Positions 34,998 to 43,857 of a DNA stretch of 45,467 nucleotides are shown here, one piece after another. The stretch covers positions 1 through 45,467 of the forward strand of contig NZ_WFLJ01000031.1 in the NCBI RefSeq assembly GCF_009208735.1, written 5' to 3'. The stretch's first letter is position 1; each line of letters starts with the position of its first letter. This DNA is from Janthinobacterium rivuli (GTDB lineage: Bacteria; Pseudomonadota; Gammaproteobacteria; Burkholderiales; Burkholderiaceae_D). The translations under genes were made by a program, and so were the position numbers. The notes beneath the pieces are model-generated. The model was not told where the DNA came from. It ran no database searches and worked only from the letters and a program-made list of their open reading frames with translations.

Positions 34998-35007
34998 ACA
35001 GGCATCA

Positions 35008-35769
35008 ATGCAAGCACATATTCTGGATTCCGGCCTCGAAAACTGGCATGATTTTGAAGTGGAATCACGGCGGGAAATCATCGCCTTGCTGCGCAGCATA
35101 GGCGAAAAGAACCAGCTGATCCGCATGTTGATCCACGGTGAATCCGATGTGTGCGTCACTTCCATCCTGGACGTCGATGCCGAGCACGATACCGTCATTC
35201 TCGACCGTTCCGTGAACACCGACCAGAACCGGCGCATGGTGGCCGCCAAGGGCATCTCGTTTGAAACCTCGCTCGACAAGATCCGCATCCTGTTTGCCAG
35301 CGCGCTGGTGGAAGAGTGCAATTACGGCGGCACGCCAGCCCTGAAAATTGCCATTCCAGAAACATTGATCCGCTTGCAGCGGCGCGAGTATTACCGCATG
35401 ACGACGCCCGTGAGCAATCCCGTGCGCGTGTCGATTCCCCTGCCGCCCTCGCTGGGCGGCGCCGACACCCTGTTCCCGCTGGCCGACATCAGCTGCGGCG
35501 GCATCGCCATCCTCGACAATAAACTGATGCTGGGCGAGACCATCGGCCGGGACTATCCCGGCTGCCGCATCGACTTGCCCGAGGTCGGCATCGTCACGGC
35601 GACTTTGCAGATTCGCAATTCGCTGGACATGACCTTGCTGAACAACAAGCTGAACCGCCGCCTCGGCTGCCAGTTCGTCGACCTGCCGCGCAGCATGCTG
35701 GCGCACGTGCAGCGCTATATCACGCGGCTGGAGCGCGAGAGAAATGCGCGCATGGCTGGGTTAGGCTAA
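35008..35769 (+). CDS. ycgR: YcgR-type flagellar brake, PilZ c-di-GMP receptor
   Basis: 253 residues from ATG 35008; the earlier open frame overlaps the FhlB gene and is unconserved. YcgR N-terminal domain (residues ~15-115), then PilZ with RREYYRM (RxxxR, 126-130) and DISCGG (D/NxSxxG, 160-165), both c-di-GMP contacts intact. YcgR with c-di-GMP slows or biases the motor through FliG/FliM/MotA. Its place in the filament-gene run, with a diguanylate cyclase just before fliC, suggests a local second-messenger circuit. Confidence 0.92.
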   Translation: MQAHILDSGLENWHDFEVESRREIIALLRSIGEKNQLIRMLIHGESDVCVTSILDVDAEHDTVILDRSVNTDQNRRMVAAKGISFETSLDKIRILFASALVEECNYGGTPALKIAIPETLIRLQRREYYRMTTPVSNPVRVSIPLPPSLGGADTLFPLADISCGGIAILDNKLMLGETIGRDYPGCRIDLPEVGIVTATLQIRNSLDMTLLNNKLNRRLGCQFVDLPRSMLAHVQRYITRLERERNARMAGLG

Positions 35770-35778
35770 GCGTCAGTT

Positions 35779-35857
35779 GACCCAAAACGCAAGGGCCGGG
35801 GTCGGACGGGGACGCCGAGTCCCTGAGGGTCCGACCCCAGTCTTCGTTTTGGGTTCT
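35779..35857. repeat. REP-type long hairpin between ycgR and fliE
   Basis: Left arm CCCAAAACG...GGGGTCGGAC (35781-35807) pairs with right arm GTCCGACCCC...CGTTTTGGG (35829-35854). The right arm is the reverse complement of the REP beside the RAYT gene, over 28 bases. It separates two convergent genes and could serve as a bidirectional terminator. Confidence 0.75.
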
Positions 35858-35863
35858 CAACAG

Positions 35864-36205
35864 TTACACCTGCATATTCATGATCTCATGATATGCCGAG
35901 ACTAACTTATTGCGCACCTGCACCGTCGCCTGGAATTCGATGCTCGACTTTTGCATCGACACCATCACGTCCGACAGGCTGACCTTTTCATCGCCCATGG
36001 TAAAGCGCTGGCCCAGCGCCGACGAGGCTTTTTGCGCGCCGCTCACGGAGTCCAGCGCGCTCTTGAAGGCATCGGCGAAATTCACCTTCGCCGCCGGCAT
36101 CTCGGTCTGGATCGCCGGTATTTTCGCCTCCGGCCGCGTGGCCGCCGACTTCAGTTGCGCGATCATCGCCTCGATCCTGCTGCTATCGATACCGCCTGTT
36201 TTCAC
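35864..36205 (-). CDS. fliE: Flagellar hook-basal body protein FliE
   Basis: 113 residues. FliE links the MS ring (FliF) to the rod. C-terminal pattern ALGQRFTMGDEKVSLSDVMV, IEFQATVQVRNKLVSAYHEIMNMQV is typical. Unlike the common fliE-fliF order on one strand, it is on the opposite strand and diverges from fliF across 298 bp. That gap (36206-36503) carries no gene; a GCGGATAA box at 36412-36419 resembles a sigma-28 -10 element but has no matching -35, and I see no good sigma-54 site. Confidence 0.95.
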   Translation of the reverse strand: MKTGGIDSSRIEAMIAQLKSAATRPEAKIPAIQTEMPAAKVNFADAFKSALDSVSGAQKASSALGQRFTMGDEKVSLSDVMVSMQKSSIEFQATVQVRNKLVSAYHEIMNMQV

Positions 36206-36503
36206 TTTGCCTCCCGATTCTGGTCTGCTTCATATCTGTTCCATGCCTGTTGCACCCAGAGAACAAAACCCTGGCTTGCCAGGCAACGACGGGTACAATA
36301 ACTTCCGTCACATGTTGCCAGGGTTCCACAATACCAGCGCCAACGCCAGCCGCTCGGCCGAGCAGGCGGCAAAAGCGCCTTCTATTTGGACGATTGAAGC
36401 GCGTGACAGTGGCGGATAATTCTGCATATCGCCCCCTCCTCCCGAGGATGCGGCCCCCACGCATCACCCAATACACGTAAATACACCGCCCTGGAAGGCA
36501 ATC

Positions 36504-38219
36504 ATGGCTGTAGCCGAAGAAATCGATGTGAACCGCATACCGCCTGAACCGGCGCCTGCCCGCTCGCCCGTGGAGTCCGTGCAAGCCTTCGCCAAGACGC
36601 CGATGGGCAAGAATTTCCTGCGCGGCCTGGGCGTGGCGGCACTGATCGCCATCGGCGTGGCCCTGTACATGTGGAACCAGCCGCCCGAATACAAAGTCCT
36701 GTTTTCCAACTACACGGACCGCGACGGCGGCGCCATCACGGCGTCGCTGGACCAGCTGGGCATCAAGCACAAGTTTTCCGAAGGCGGCGGCGCCATTCTC
36801 GTGCCGTCCGAGCAAGTCCATGACGCGCGCCTGAAACTGGCCGCGCAAGGCTTGCCGAAGGGCGGCAACGTGGGTTTCGAGCTGATGGAAAACCAGAAGC
36901 TGGGCGTGTCGCAATTCCTGGAACAGGTCAATTTCCAGCGCGCGCTGGAAGGCGAACTGGCCAAATCGATCGAATCGGTGTCCGCCGTCGACACGGCGCG
37001 CGTCCACCTGGCCCTGCCCAAACCGTCCGTCTTCGTGCGCGAGCAGCAAAAACCGACGGCGTCCGTGCTGCTGAACCTGCACCCGGGCCGCGGCCTGGAC
37101 CAGCTGCAGGTGAGCGCCATCGTGCACCTGGTGGCGTCCAGCGTGCCGGAGTTGCTGCCGATCAATGTCACCGTGGTCGATCAGGCCGGCACCTTGCTGT
37201 CGAACCAGGAAAAGGACAAGGACCGCGCCAACGGCATCAAGAGCCTGGACCCGAACCAATTAAAGTACGTGCAGCAATTGCAGCAAAGCGTGATCAAGCA
37301 AGTCGAATCGATCCTGCTGCCCATCGTTGGCGAAGGCAATGTGCGCGCCGAAGCGACGGCCGACGTGGATTTCTCGCAAAGCGAGCAGGCCGCCGAAACC
37401 TACAAGCCGAATTCGCCGCCGGAAGCGTCCACCATCCGCAGCCAGCAAACGAGCGAATCGACGGGCGCCGGCAATGCCAACCCGTCCGGCGTGCCGGGCG
37501 CGCTGTCGAACCAGCCGCCAGGCGTGGCGACGGCGCCATTGACGGCCGAGGCGCCTGGCGCCCCGGGCGGCGCGCCGACGGCGCCGACCCAGAAGGAATC
37601 GACGACGAATTATGAAGTTGACAAGACCGTGCGTTACGAGCAGAAATCCATGGGCGGCCTGCGCCGCCTGTCGGTGGCCGTCGTCGTCAACTACCGCCGC
37701 AGCTTCGACAAGGATGGCAAGGTCACGGTCAAGCCGATTTCCCCTGCCGAAATGGTCCAGATCAATAATCTGGTCAAGGAAGCGATGGGCTACAACAAGG
37801 AGCGAGGCGACAGCTTCAGCGTGGCCAACTCGCCCTTCGACGGCATCGACCGCGCGCCGGAAGGCAAGCTGGAGTGGTGGCGCGACCCGGCCAACTTGCC
37901 GCTGGCCAAGGAACTGGCGAAATTCCTCATCACGGCCCTGATCTTGCTGTATATCTTCATCAAGATCGTGCGTCCGATGCTGCGCCCCGTGATGCGCAAG
38001 ATCGACGATTTCGGCGCCCCGCCGCCCGTCATCGAGCCGGAACTGGCCAAGGATGGCGAAGAAAACGAAGTCCTGCTCAGCGAAGCGGAACTGGAAGAAC
38101 TGGAAGAAGACACTGCCCGCGGTTATCGCGAAAACCTGGCGATGGCCAGAAAACTGGCGCAGGAAGACCCGCGCGTGGTGGCCAACGTAATCAAAGCATG
38201 GATAGGCAATAATGACTGA
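36504..38219 (+). CDS. fliF: Flagellar MS-ring protein FliF
   Basis: 571 residues. Two membrane segments (about 45-62 GVAALIAIGVALYMW and 470-490 FLITALILLYIFIKIV) frame the periplasmic ring-building domains (YKVLFSNYTDRDGGAI, ARVHLALPKPSVFVREQ). The cytosolic C-terminus binds FliG. A Pro/Gly/Thr-rich linker lies at about 310-365. The stop overlaps the fliG start by 8 bp. Shine-Dalgarno GGAAGG before ATG. Confidence 0.97.
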   Translation: MAVAEEIDVNRIPPEPAPARSPVESVQAFAKTPMGKNFLRGLGVAALIAIGVALYMWNQPPEYKVLFSNYTDRDGGAITASLDQLGIKHKFSEGGGAILVPSEQVHDARLKLAAQGLPKGGNVGFELMENQKLGVSQFLEQVNFQRALEGELAKSIESVSAVDTARVHLALPKPSVFVREQQKPTASVLLNLHPGRGLDQLQVSAIVHLVASSVPELLPINVTVVDQAGTLLSNQEKDKDRANGIKSLDPNQLKYVQQLQQSVIKQVESILLPIVGEGNVRAEATADVDFSQSEQAAETYKPNSPPEASTIRSQQTSESTGAGNANPSGVPGALSNQPPGVATAPLTAEAPGAPGGAPTAPTQKESTTNYEVDKTVRYEQKSMGGLRRLSVAVVVNYRRSFDKDGKVTVKPISPAEMVQINNLVKEAMGYNKERGDSFSVANSPFDGIDRAPEGKLEWWRDPANLPLAKELAKFLITALILLYIFIKIVRPMLRPVMRKIDDFGAPPPVIEPELAKDGEENEVLLSEAELEELEEDTARGYRENLAMARKLAQEDPRVVANVIKAWIGNND

Positions 38220-39210
38220 GACAACGGGACTGCAAAAAGCATCGATCCTGATGCTGGCACTGGGCGAGAGCGAAGCGGCCGAGGTCATGAAATTCCTCGG
38301 CCCGCGCGAAGTGCTGAAACTGGGCGCCGCCATGGCCACCATGAAGGGCATCGCGCACGAGCAGGTGGTCGAGGTGCTCGACGACTTCCGCGCGCAGACG
38401 GAACTCAATTCCACCGTCGGCCTCGATTCGGACGAATACATCCGCCAAGTGCTCACCAAGGCGCTGGGCGACGACAAGGCGTCCGTGCTGCTGTCGCGCA
38501 TCCTGGGCGGCAAGGATGCGTCCGGCATCGAATCGCTGAAATGGATGGATTCGCAATCCGTGTCCGAGCTGATCCGCAACGAACACCCGCAGATCATCGC
38601 CACCATCCTGGTCCACCTGGAACGCGACCAGGCCTGCGAAATCCTCGGCCACTTCACGGACCGCCTGCGCAACGACGTGGTCTTGCGCATCGCCACCCTG
38701 GACGGCGTGCAGCCGGCCGCCTTGCGCGAACTCAACGACGTGCTGACGAAACTGCTGTCGGGTAACGAAAACATCAAGAAATCGTCGCTGGGCGGCGTGC
38801 GCGCGGCGGCCGAGATCCTGAACTTCATGAGCGGCGAGCAGGAAGGCTCCGTCATGGACAATATCAAGAATTACGACAACGACATGGCGCAAAAGATCAT
38901 GGACGAAATGTTCGTGTTCGACAACGTGATCGATATCGACGACCGCGGCATCCAGCTGCTGCTGCGCGAAGTACAGTCGGAAATGCTGATCATCGCCCTG
39001 AAAGGCGCCTCGCAGGAACTGCGCGACAAGATCTTCAAGAACATGTCGCAGCGCGCCGGCGAGATGATGCGCGAAGACCTGGAATCGAAGGGCCCCGTGC
39101 GCCTGTCGGAAGTGGAATCGCAGCAGAAACAGATCCTGCAGATCGTGCGCCGCCTGGCGGACGAGGGGCAGATTGTCTTAGGCGGAAAAGGCGAGGATTC
39201 GTTTGTCTAA
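38212..39210 (+). CDS. fliG: Flagellar motor switch protein FliG
   Basis: 332 residues, full length. EHPQ motif (NEHPQIIATILVHLE, about 119-133) and C-terminal torque helix with charged residues (FDNVIDIDDRGIQLLLREV) are intact. Rotor protein facing MotA; overlaps fliF and fliH by 8 bp on each side, so the block is translationally coupled. Confidence 0.98.
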   Translation: MTETTGLQKASILMLALGESEAAEVMKFLGPREVLKLGAAMATMKGIAHEQVVEVLDDFRAQTELNSTVGLDSDEYIRQVLTKALGDDKASVLLSRILGGKDASGIESLKWMDSQSVSELIRNEHPQIIATILVHLERDQACEILGHFTDRLRNDVVLRIATLDGVQPAALRELNDVLTKLLSGNENIKKSSLGGVRAAAEILNFMSGEQEGSVMDNIKNYDNDMAQKIMDEMFVFDNVIDIDDRGIQLLLREVQSEMLIIALKGASQELRDKIFKNMSQRAGEMMREDLESKGPVRLSEVESQQKQILQIVRRLADEGQIVLGGKGEDSFV

Positions 39211-39955
39211 TTTGATTCCCAAAGAGCAGCAAACGGCTTACCAGCGCTGGGAAATGACCTCGTTTGGCGACGAGCGCCCCAGCGTGGTGGCGGCGCGCAA
39301 GCTGCTCGAACCGGAGCCCGAACCCGAATTCGACCCCTTTGCCGAGTTGCCGGAAGAAGAGCCGGCCCCGCCGCTCGAATACCCGACGCAGGAAGAACTC
39401 GACGCCATCCGCGAGGAAGCGCGCGCCACGGCCTTCGACGAAGGCCGCGCGGCCGGCTACGCGGAAGGCCACGCGGCCGGGCATGCCGATGGCCACGCCC
39501 AGTCGTATGCGGAAGGCAAGGCGGCGTCCGCCGTGGAACTGGCGCATTTGCAAACCATCGCCGTCGACTTCGGCACGGCCGTGCAGCAGGCCGATGAACT
39601 GATCGCCAACGACGTGATGGAACTGGCCCTGCAACTGGCCAAGGGCATGCTGAAGACGGCCTTGCCCGTGCGCCCCGAGCTGATGTTGCCGATGGTGCGC
39701 GACGCCATCGAATACTTGCCGGTGCTGCAACAGCCGGCCTTGCTGATGCTCAACCCGGAAGACGCGCAAGTGGTGCGCGACGGCATCGGTGACGAACTCG
39801 ACAAGGGTGGCTGGCGCATCATCGAAGACCCCAGCGTGGAACGCGGCGGTTGCAAGATCGACACGGCCAGCAACCAGATCGACGCGCAGACGTCCACCCG
39901 CTGGCACCGCCTGACGCACGCGCTGGGCAAGGACCTGGACTGGCTGGCGCCGTGA
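39203..39955 (+). CDS. fliH: Flagellar assembly protein FliH
   Basis: 250 residues, ATPase regulator of the export apparatus. A run of GxxxG-type repeats (EGRAAGYAEGHAAGHADGH, about 79-97) is a FliH hallmark. C-terminal domain with ALQLAKGMLKTAL and an ending WLAP. The stop overlaps the fliI start (GTGA). Confidence 0.94.
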   Translation: MSNLIPKEQQTAYQRWEMTSFGDERPSVVAARKLLEPEPEPEFDPFAELPEEEPAPPLEYPTQEELDAIREEARATAFDEGRAAGYAEGHAAGHADGHAQSYAEGKAASAVELAHLQTIAVDFGTAVQQADELIANDVMELALQLAKGMLKTALPVRPELMLPMVRDAIEYLPVLQQPALLMLNPEDAQVVRDGIGDELDKGGWRIIEDPSVERGGCKIDTASNQIDAQTSTRWHRLTHALGKDLDWLAP

Positions 39956-41361
39956 ACGAGCCCGTCAAAGGCCCCACGGCCCATGCGGCGCGCTGGCGCG
40001 CCTACCTGAGCGATTGTTCGGCCGTGGTCGGCTTTGTGGAACCGATGCAGATTTCGGGCCGCGTCACGCGCGTGGCCGGCCTGGTGATGGAAGCCGTGGG
40101 CTTGCGCCTGGCCGTCGGCGCCGCTTGCACCGTGCCGCTGCCGAATGGCGGCCGGGTCGAGGCGGAAGTCGTGGGTTTTGAAGGCGAACGCCTGTTTTTG
40201 ATGCCGCAAAGCGACGTCGAGGGCATCGTGCCCGGCACGCGCGTGTTTTCCGTCGAACCGGCCATCCCCCGCCCGGGCAGCGTGGCGCACCCGCGCCGCC
40301 GCCCCAGCGACCGCGCGCGCCACTTGCCCGTCGGGCCGCAACTGCTGGGCCGCGTGCTGGACGGCGCGGGACGGCCGCTCGACCAGCTCGGTCCGCTGCA
40401 CACGACCGACAGCGCCCCCATCAACGTACGCCCCGCCAATCCCCTGGGCCGCGCGCCCATCGTCGACACGCTCGACGTGGGCGTGCGCTCGATCAATGCC
40501 ATGCTGACCGTGGGCCGTGGCCAGCGCATGGGCCTGTTCGCCGGTTCCGGCGTGGGCAAGAGCGTGCTGCTGGGCATGATGGCCCGCTACACGGAGGCGG
40601 ACGTGATCGTCGTCGGCCTGATCGGCGAACGGGGACGCGAAGTCAAGGAATTCATCGAGCAGATCCTCGGCGCCGAAGGCCTGGCCCGTTCCGTCGTCGT
40701 GGCCGCGCCGGCCGACACGCCGCCGCTGATGCGCCTGCAAGGGGCCGCGTACGCGACGGCCATTGCCGAGTATTTCCGCGACCAGGGGCAAAACGTGCTC
40801 TTGATCATGGATTCGCTGACCCGCTACGCCATGGCGCAGCGCGAAATCGCCCTGGCCATCGGCGAACCGCCCGCCACCAAGGGCTATCCGCCGTCCGTCT
40901 TCGCCAAGCTGCCCGTGCTGGTGGAGCGGGCCGGCAATGGCGAGGAAGGCGGCGGCTCGATCACGGCCTTCTATACCGTGCTGACCGAGGGCGACGACCA
41001 GCAAGACCCGATCGCCGACTCGGCGCGCGCCATCCTGGACGGGCATATCGTGCTGAACCGCCGCCTGGCCGAAGCGGGCCATTATCCCGCCATCGACATC
41101 GAGCAATCGATCTCGCGCGCCGCCCACTCGATCACCACGCATGAACACCAGCAACAGGCGCGCAAGCTGAAACAGCTGTATTCGCGCTATGAGCGCAGCC
41201 GCGACCTGATCAGCGTGGGCGCCTACAGCGCCGGCACGGACCCCGTGCTGGACCAGGCCATCGCCCTGCATGAAAAGATCGAAGCGTTTTTGCAACAGCA
41301 AATCACGGAGCGGGTCAGCATGGACGAGAGCTTGGGGCAACTTACCGCTCTATTCGACTGA
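39952..41361 (+). CDS. fliI: Flagellum-specific export ATPase FliI
   Basis: 469 residues from GTG 39952, which overlaps the fliH stop; the frame is open earlier but unconserved. Walker A GLFAGSGVGKSVLLG and Walker B LLIMDSLTRYAMAQREIALAIGEPP are intact, with GYPPSVFAKLP. Hydrolyses ATP to drive substrate release into the flagellar export gate with FliH and FliJ. Confidence 0.97.
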   Translation: MNEPVKGPTAHAARWRAYLSDCSAVVGFVEPMQISGRVTRVAGLVMEAVGLRLAVGAACTVPLPNGGRVEAEVVGFEGERLFLMPQSDVEGIVPGTRVFSVEPAIPRPGSVAHPRRRPSDRARHLPVGPQLLGRVLDGAGRPLDQLGPLHTTDSAPINVRPANPLGRAPIVDTLDVGVRSINAMLTVGRGQRMGLFAGSGVGKSVLLGMMARYTEADVIVVGLIGERGREVKEFIEQILGAEGLARSVVVAAPADTPPLMRLQGAAYATAIAEYFRDQGQNVLLIMDSLTRYAMAQREIALAIGEPPATKGYPPSVFAKLPVLVERAGNGEEGGGSITAFYTVLTEGDDQQDPIADSARAILDGHIVLNRRLAEAGHYPAIDIEQSISRAAHSITTHEHQQQARKLKQLYSRYERSRDLISVGAYSAGTDPVLDQAIALHEKIEAFLQQQITERVSMDESLGQLTALFD

Positions 41362-41393
41362 TTAGGGCTTGCATAGCGGGAATATAATCAGCC

Positions 41394-41834
41394 ATGGCTT
41401 CTCCTTCCCAACTTGCAACCCTGATCGACCTCGCCCAGCGCGAAACGGACGACTGCGCCAAGCGCCTGGGCGCGGCCTTGAAAGCGCTCGACGATTGCCG
41501 CGAAAAGCTCGACATGCTGTCCGGCTACCGCGACGACTATGCCAAGCGCTTCGAGACGAGCATGAGCAGCGGCATCACGCCCATGGCTTACCGTAATTTC
41601 CAGGCCTTCATGGTCAAGCTTGACAGCGCCATCCTGGGCCAGCAGCAAGTGGTCGAGCATGCGCAGGCGCGCAGCGAGAATGAAAAGATGCGCTGGCAAC
41701 TGGCCGAACGCAAGCGCATGTCGTACACCACCCTGAACAACCGGGCACAGGAACAGGCGCTGAAACTGGAAAACAAGCGCGACCAGAAAGCAATGGATGA
41801 GCACGCGGCGCGACAAGCCTATTACAAACGCTAA
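41394..41834 (+). CDS. fliJ: Flagellar export protein FliJ
   Basis: 146 residues, entirely helical coiled coil (ATLIDLAQRETDDCAKRLGAAL; HAARQAYYKR at the end). FliJ sits in the FliI hexamer and recycles chaperones. 32 bp after fliI; Shine-Dalgarno weak. Confidence 0.92.
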   Translation: MASPSQLATLIDLAQRETDDCAKRLGAALKALDDCREKLDMLSGYRDDYAKRFETSMSSGITPMAYRNFQAFMVKLDSAILGQQQVVEHAQARSENEKMRWQLAERKRMSYTTLNNRAQEQALKLENKRDQKAMDEHAARQAYYKR

Positions 41835-41853
41835 GCAACACTGAGGCAGCATC

Positions 41854-43152
41854 ATGCAAACCCAGCCAACCCCGATTTCCCAGATTATCTCGCCGAACGC
41901 CACGCCGGGCGGCGCCAACCGCAGCCAGCCGTCCACCAACGGCACGGCGGGCGACTTCCAGCGCACCTTGAACCGGCAGATCGAGCAACGCCAGGCCAGC
42001 CGCAATATGGCACAGACGCAAGCGCAAATACCGGCGCCTGCGGCGGCGCCCCGCCCCGCCAGCCATGCCGCCACCGCGGCGCCGACCCAGGCGCCAGCGA
42101 GCGAAGCGAAGCCGGCGCAAGCGGGCGCCGAACAGGCGGCCAGCAGCGAACAGCCGCCGGCACCAGCTGCCGAGGCAGCCGCGCCCGCCAGCGCCGACAA
42201 TGCCACGGCCGAGGCCAGCGTGCCCGCCGTCCCCGCCGAACCAGTCACGCCGCCGGCCGACCCGGCCGCCGAGATGCTGGCCCTGGTGGGCAGCATCCAG
42301 CTGGCCATCCAGCCACCGGCGGCAGCCGCCAAGGCCGTGCCGGAACTGCCCGCGCGCGCCGGCGTCAAGGCCGACGGCAAGAACCTGGCAACAGGACCCT
42401 TGCTGGCCGCCGGCCAGGGCAGCGGCAAGGCCGCCGCCAGCGTCATCACACAGGCCGACAGCGGCGACTTTGCCGACAGCCTGGGCCAGGCCCAGGGCAA
42501 GGCGGCCGCCACAGCAGGCAGCGGCGTGCCGGCAGGCAAGGCCGAGCCTGGCAAGCTGGCCATCGACGCGCAACTGGCGGCGACCGCCAAGGCCGGCACC
42601 GCCGTGGCCGAACCGTTCCTCAAGGAAACGCCTGCCGACCTGAGCCGCCTGGCGGCCCAGTTGCAGCCAGGCGCGCTGCAGCAGGCAGCGGCCGCCGTGG
42701 CCGTGCCGGCCGACAAGCTGACGAGCCGGGTCGGCTCGCCGGCCTGGGACCAGCAACTGGGACAGAAAGTCGTGTGGATGGCGGCCGGCGGCGACCAGAG
42801 CGCCACCCTCACGCTGAACCCGCCCGACCTGGGACCGGTGCAAGTGGTACTGACGGTCACCAATGACCAGGCCGATGCCGCCTTCATGTCGGCCCAGCCG
42901 GAAGTGCGCCAGGCGCTGGAAGCGGCCATGCCGCGCCTGCGCGAGATGATGAGCGAAGCGGGCATCGCCTTTGGCAGCGCCACCGTCTCGGCCGGTACGC
43001 CGGAACAGCAGGACCAGGGCAACCGGGAAGCCTCGGGCGGACGCCGTGGCAGTGGCCAGGGCGGCGGCGCGGCCGGTGGCGAGATCGCCATCGCGCCGGC
43101 GGCGGGCGGACGCAGCCGGCCCAGCCTGAGTGCCGTGGATACCTTTGCCTGA
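41854..43152 (+). CDS. fliK: Flagellar hook-length control protein FliK (canonical)
   Basis: 432 residues with GAGG before ATG 41854. The N-terminal ~290 residues are Ala/Pro-rich and disordered-looking, the molecular-ruler part; the C-terminal Flg_hook domain shows WDQQLGQKVVWMAAGGDQSATLTLNPPDLGPV and VRQALEAAMPRLREMMSEAGI (about 305-375). It measures hook length and triggers the FlhB switch. A terminator follows. Confidence 0.93.
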   Translation: MQTQPTPISQIISPNATPGGANRSQPSTNGTAGDFQRTLNRQIEQRQASRNMAQTQAQIPAPAAAPRPASHAATAAPTQAPASEAKPAQAGAEQAASSEQPPAPAAEAAAPASADNATAEASVPAVPAEPVTPPADPAAEMLALVGSIQLAIQPPAAAAKAVPELPARAGVKADGKNLATGPLLAAGQGSGKAAASVITQADSGDFADSLGQAQGKAAATAGSGVPAGKAEPGKLAIDAQLAATAKAGTAVAEPFLKETPADLSRLAAQLQPGALQQAAAAVAVPADKLTSRVGSPAWDQQLGQKVVWMAAGGDQSATLTLNPPDLGPVQVVLTVTNDQADAAFMSAQPEVRQALEAAMPRLREMMSEAGIAFGSATVSAGTPEQQDQGNREASGGRRGSGQGGGAAGGEIAIAPAAGGRSRPSLSAVDTFA

Positions 43153-43221
43153 GGCCAATTCGTCGTCCACAGGCCACCGGCGCGCCCCACCGCGTAACTT
43201 TTCGTCTAAAAACAGCGAGTT

Positions 43222-43243
43222 GAGGGCGCTTCCGCCCTCTTTT
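43222..43243 (+). terminator. Intrinsic terminator after fliK
   Basis: GAGGGCG, loop CTTC, CGCCCTC followed by TTTT; splits fliF-K from fliL-O. Confidence 0.8.
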
Positions 43244-43268
43244 CACTGCATCCTTCTGCGCAGAATTT

Positions 43269-43276
43269 GCCGATAA
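43269..43276 (+). promoter_or_regulatory. Candidate sigma-28 -10 box before fliL
   Basis: Perfect GCCGATAA. No TAAAGTTT-like -35 at 11-12 bp upstream, so it is incomplete; a fresh promoter is still expected after the terminator. Confidence 0.4.
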
Positions 43277-43338
43277 TGACATAATGGCGTCGTGATCCAC
43301 TTCCATGCACTCGAGTACCATTGAAAGCAAATCCAAAA

Positions 43339-43851
43339 ATGAAAGCAGATCCGAAAGCAGATGCAGGCCTGGCTCCCGCCGGCGCCTCGAAAAAGAAGCT
43401 TCTGATCATCGTGCTGGCCTCGGTGCTGGTGGCTGGCGGTATCGGTGGCGGCGCCGCCTGGTACTTCCTGCATGGCAAGGCCGATAAAGAAGAATCGGCA
43501 CCCAGCAAGAAAAAACATGCCGCTTCCAAAGCAGGTCCGCCCGTCTTCGTGCCCATCGACGCCTTCACCGTCAACCTGCAGCCGGAAAATGGCGAGCAAT
43601 ACCTGCAAATCGCGTTTACCTTGCAGGCCAGCAGCCCGGAAGAAATGGACTTGATCAAGGTCAACATGCCGAAAGTGCGCAGCCGCTTGCTGCTGCTGCT
43701 GTCCGGCAAAAGGGCATCCGAACTCAATACCGTGGAAGGCAAGCAGCAACTGGCGGCCGAAATCATCAATCAGGTGAACCAGCCGTTCGAGGACAAAGGG
43801 CCGGAGCAGGACGTGACGGACGTATTATTTACCGCATTCATCATTCAATAA
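43339..43851 (+). CDS. fliL: Flagellar basal-body protein FliL
   Basis: 170 residues from ATG 43339; TTG 43321 would add six residues and no better ribosome site is seen for either. One N-terminal transmembrane helix (LLIIVLASVLVAGGIGGGAAW) follows a Lys-rich start; the periplasmic domain has PIDAFTVNLQPENGEQYLQIAF and ends VLFTAFIIQ. Associates with the stator and supports torque. fliM follows by 6 bp. Confidence 0.93.
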   Translation: MKADPKADAGLAPAGASKKKLLIIVLASVLVAGGIGGGAAWYFLHGKADKEESAPSKKKHAASKAGPPVFVPIDAFTVNLQPENGEQYLQIAFTLQASSPEEMDLIKVNMPKVRSRLLLLLSGKRASELNTVEGKQQLAAEIINQVNQPFEDKGPEQDVTDVLFTAFIIQ

Positions 43852-43857
43852 GCAGCC

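Noticed and set aside
36206..36503. Sigma-54 promoter between fliE and fliF
   Set aside because: GG/GC dinucleotides at the required 10-bp spacing in a TGGCAC-TTGC context were not found; TGGCAAG on the minus strand lacks the second half.
39457..43190. Minus-strand frames of about 600 residues opposite fliH, fliI and fliK
   Set aside because: Same kind of GC shadow; plus strand has the recognised operon with overlapping starts and stops.
43305..43487. Short frame starting at the ATG at 43305
   Set aside because: It is out of frame with fliL and encodes a Ser/Arg-rich shadow; the fliL frame has the membrane helix and conserved domain.
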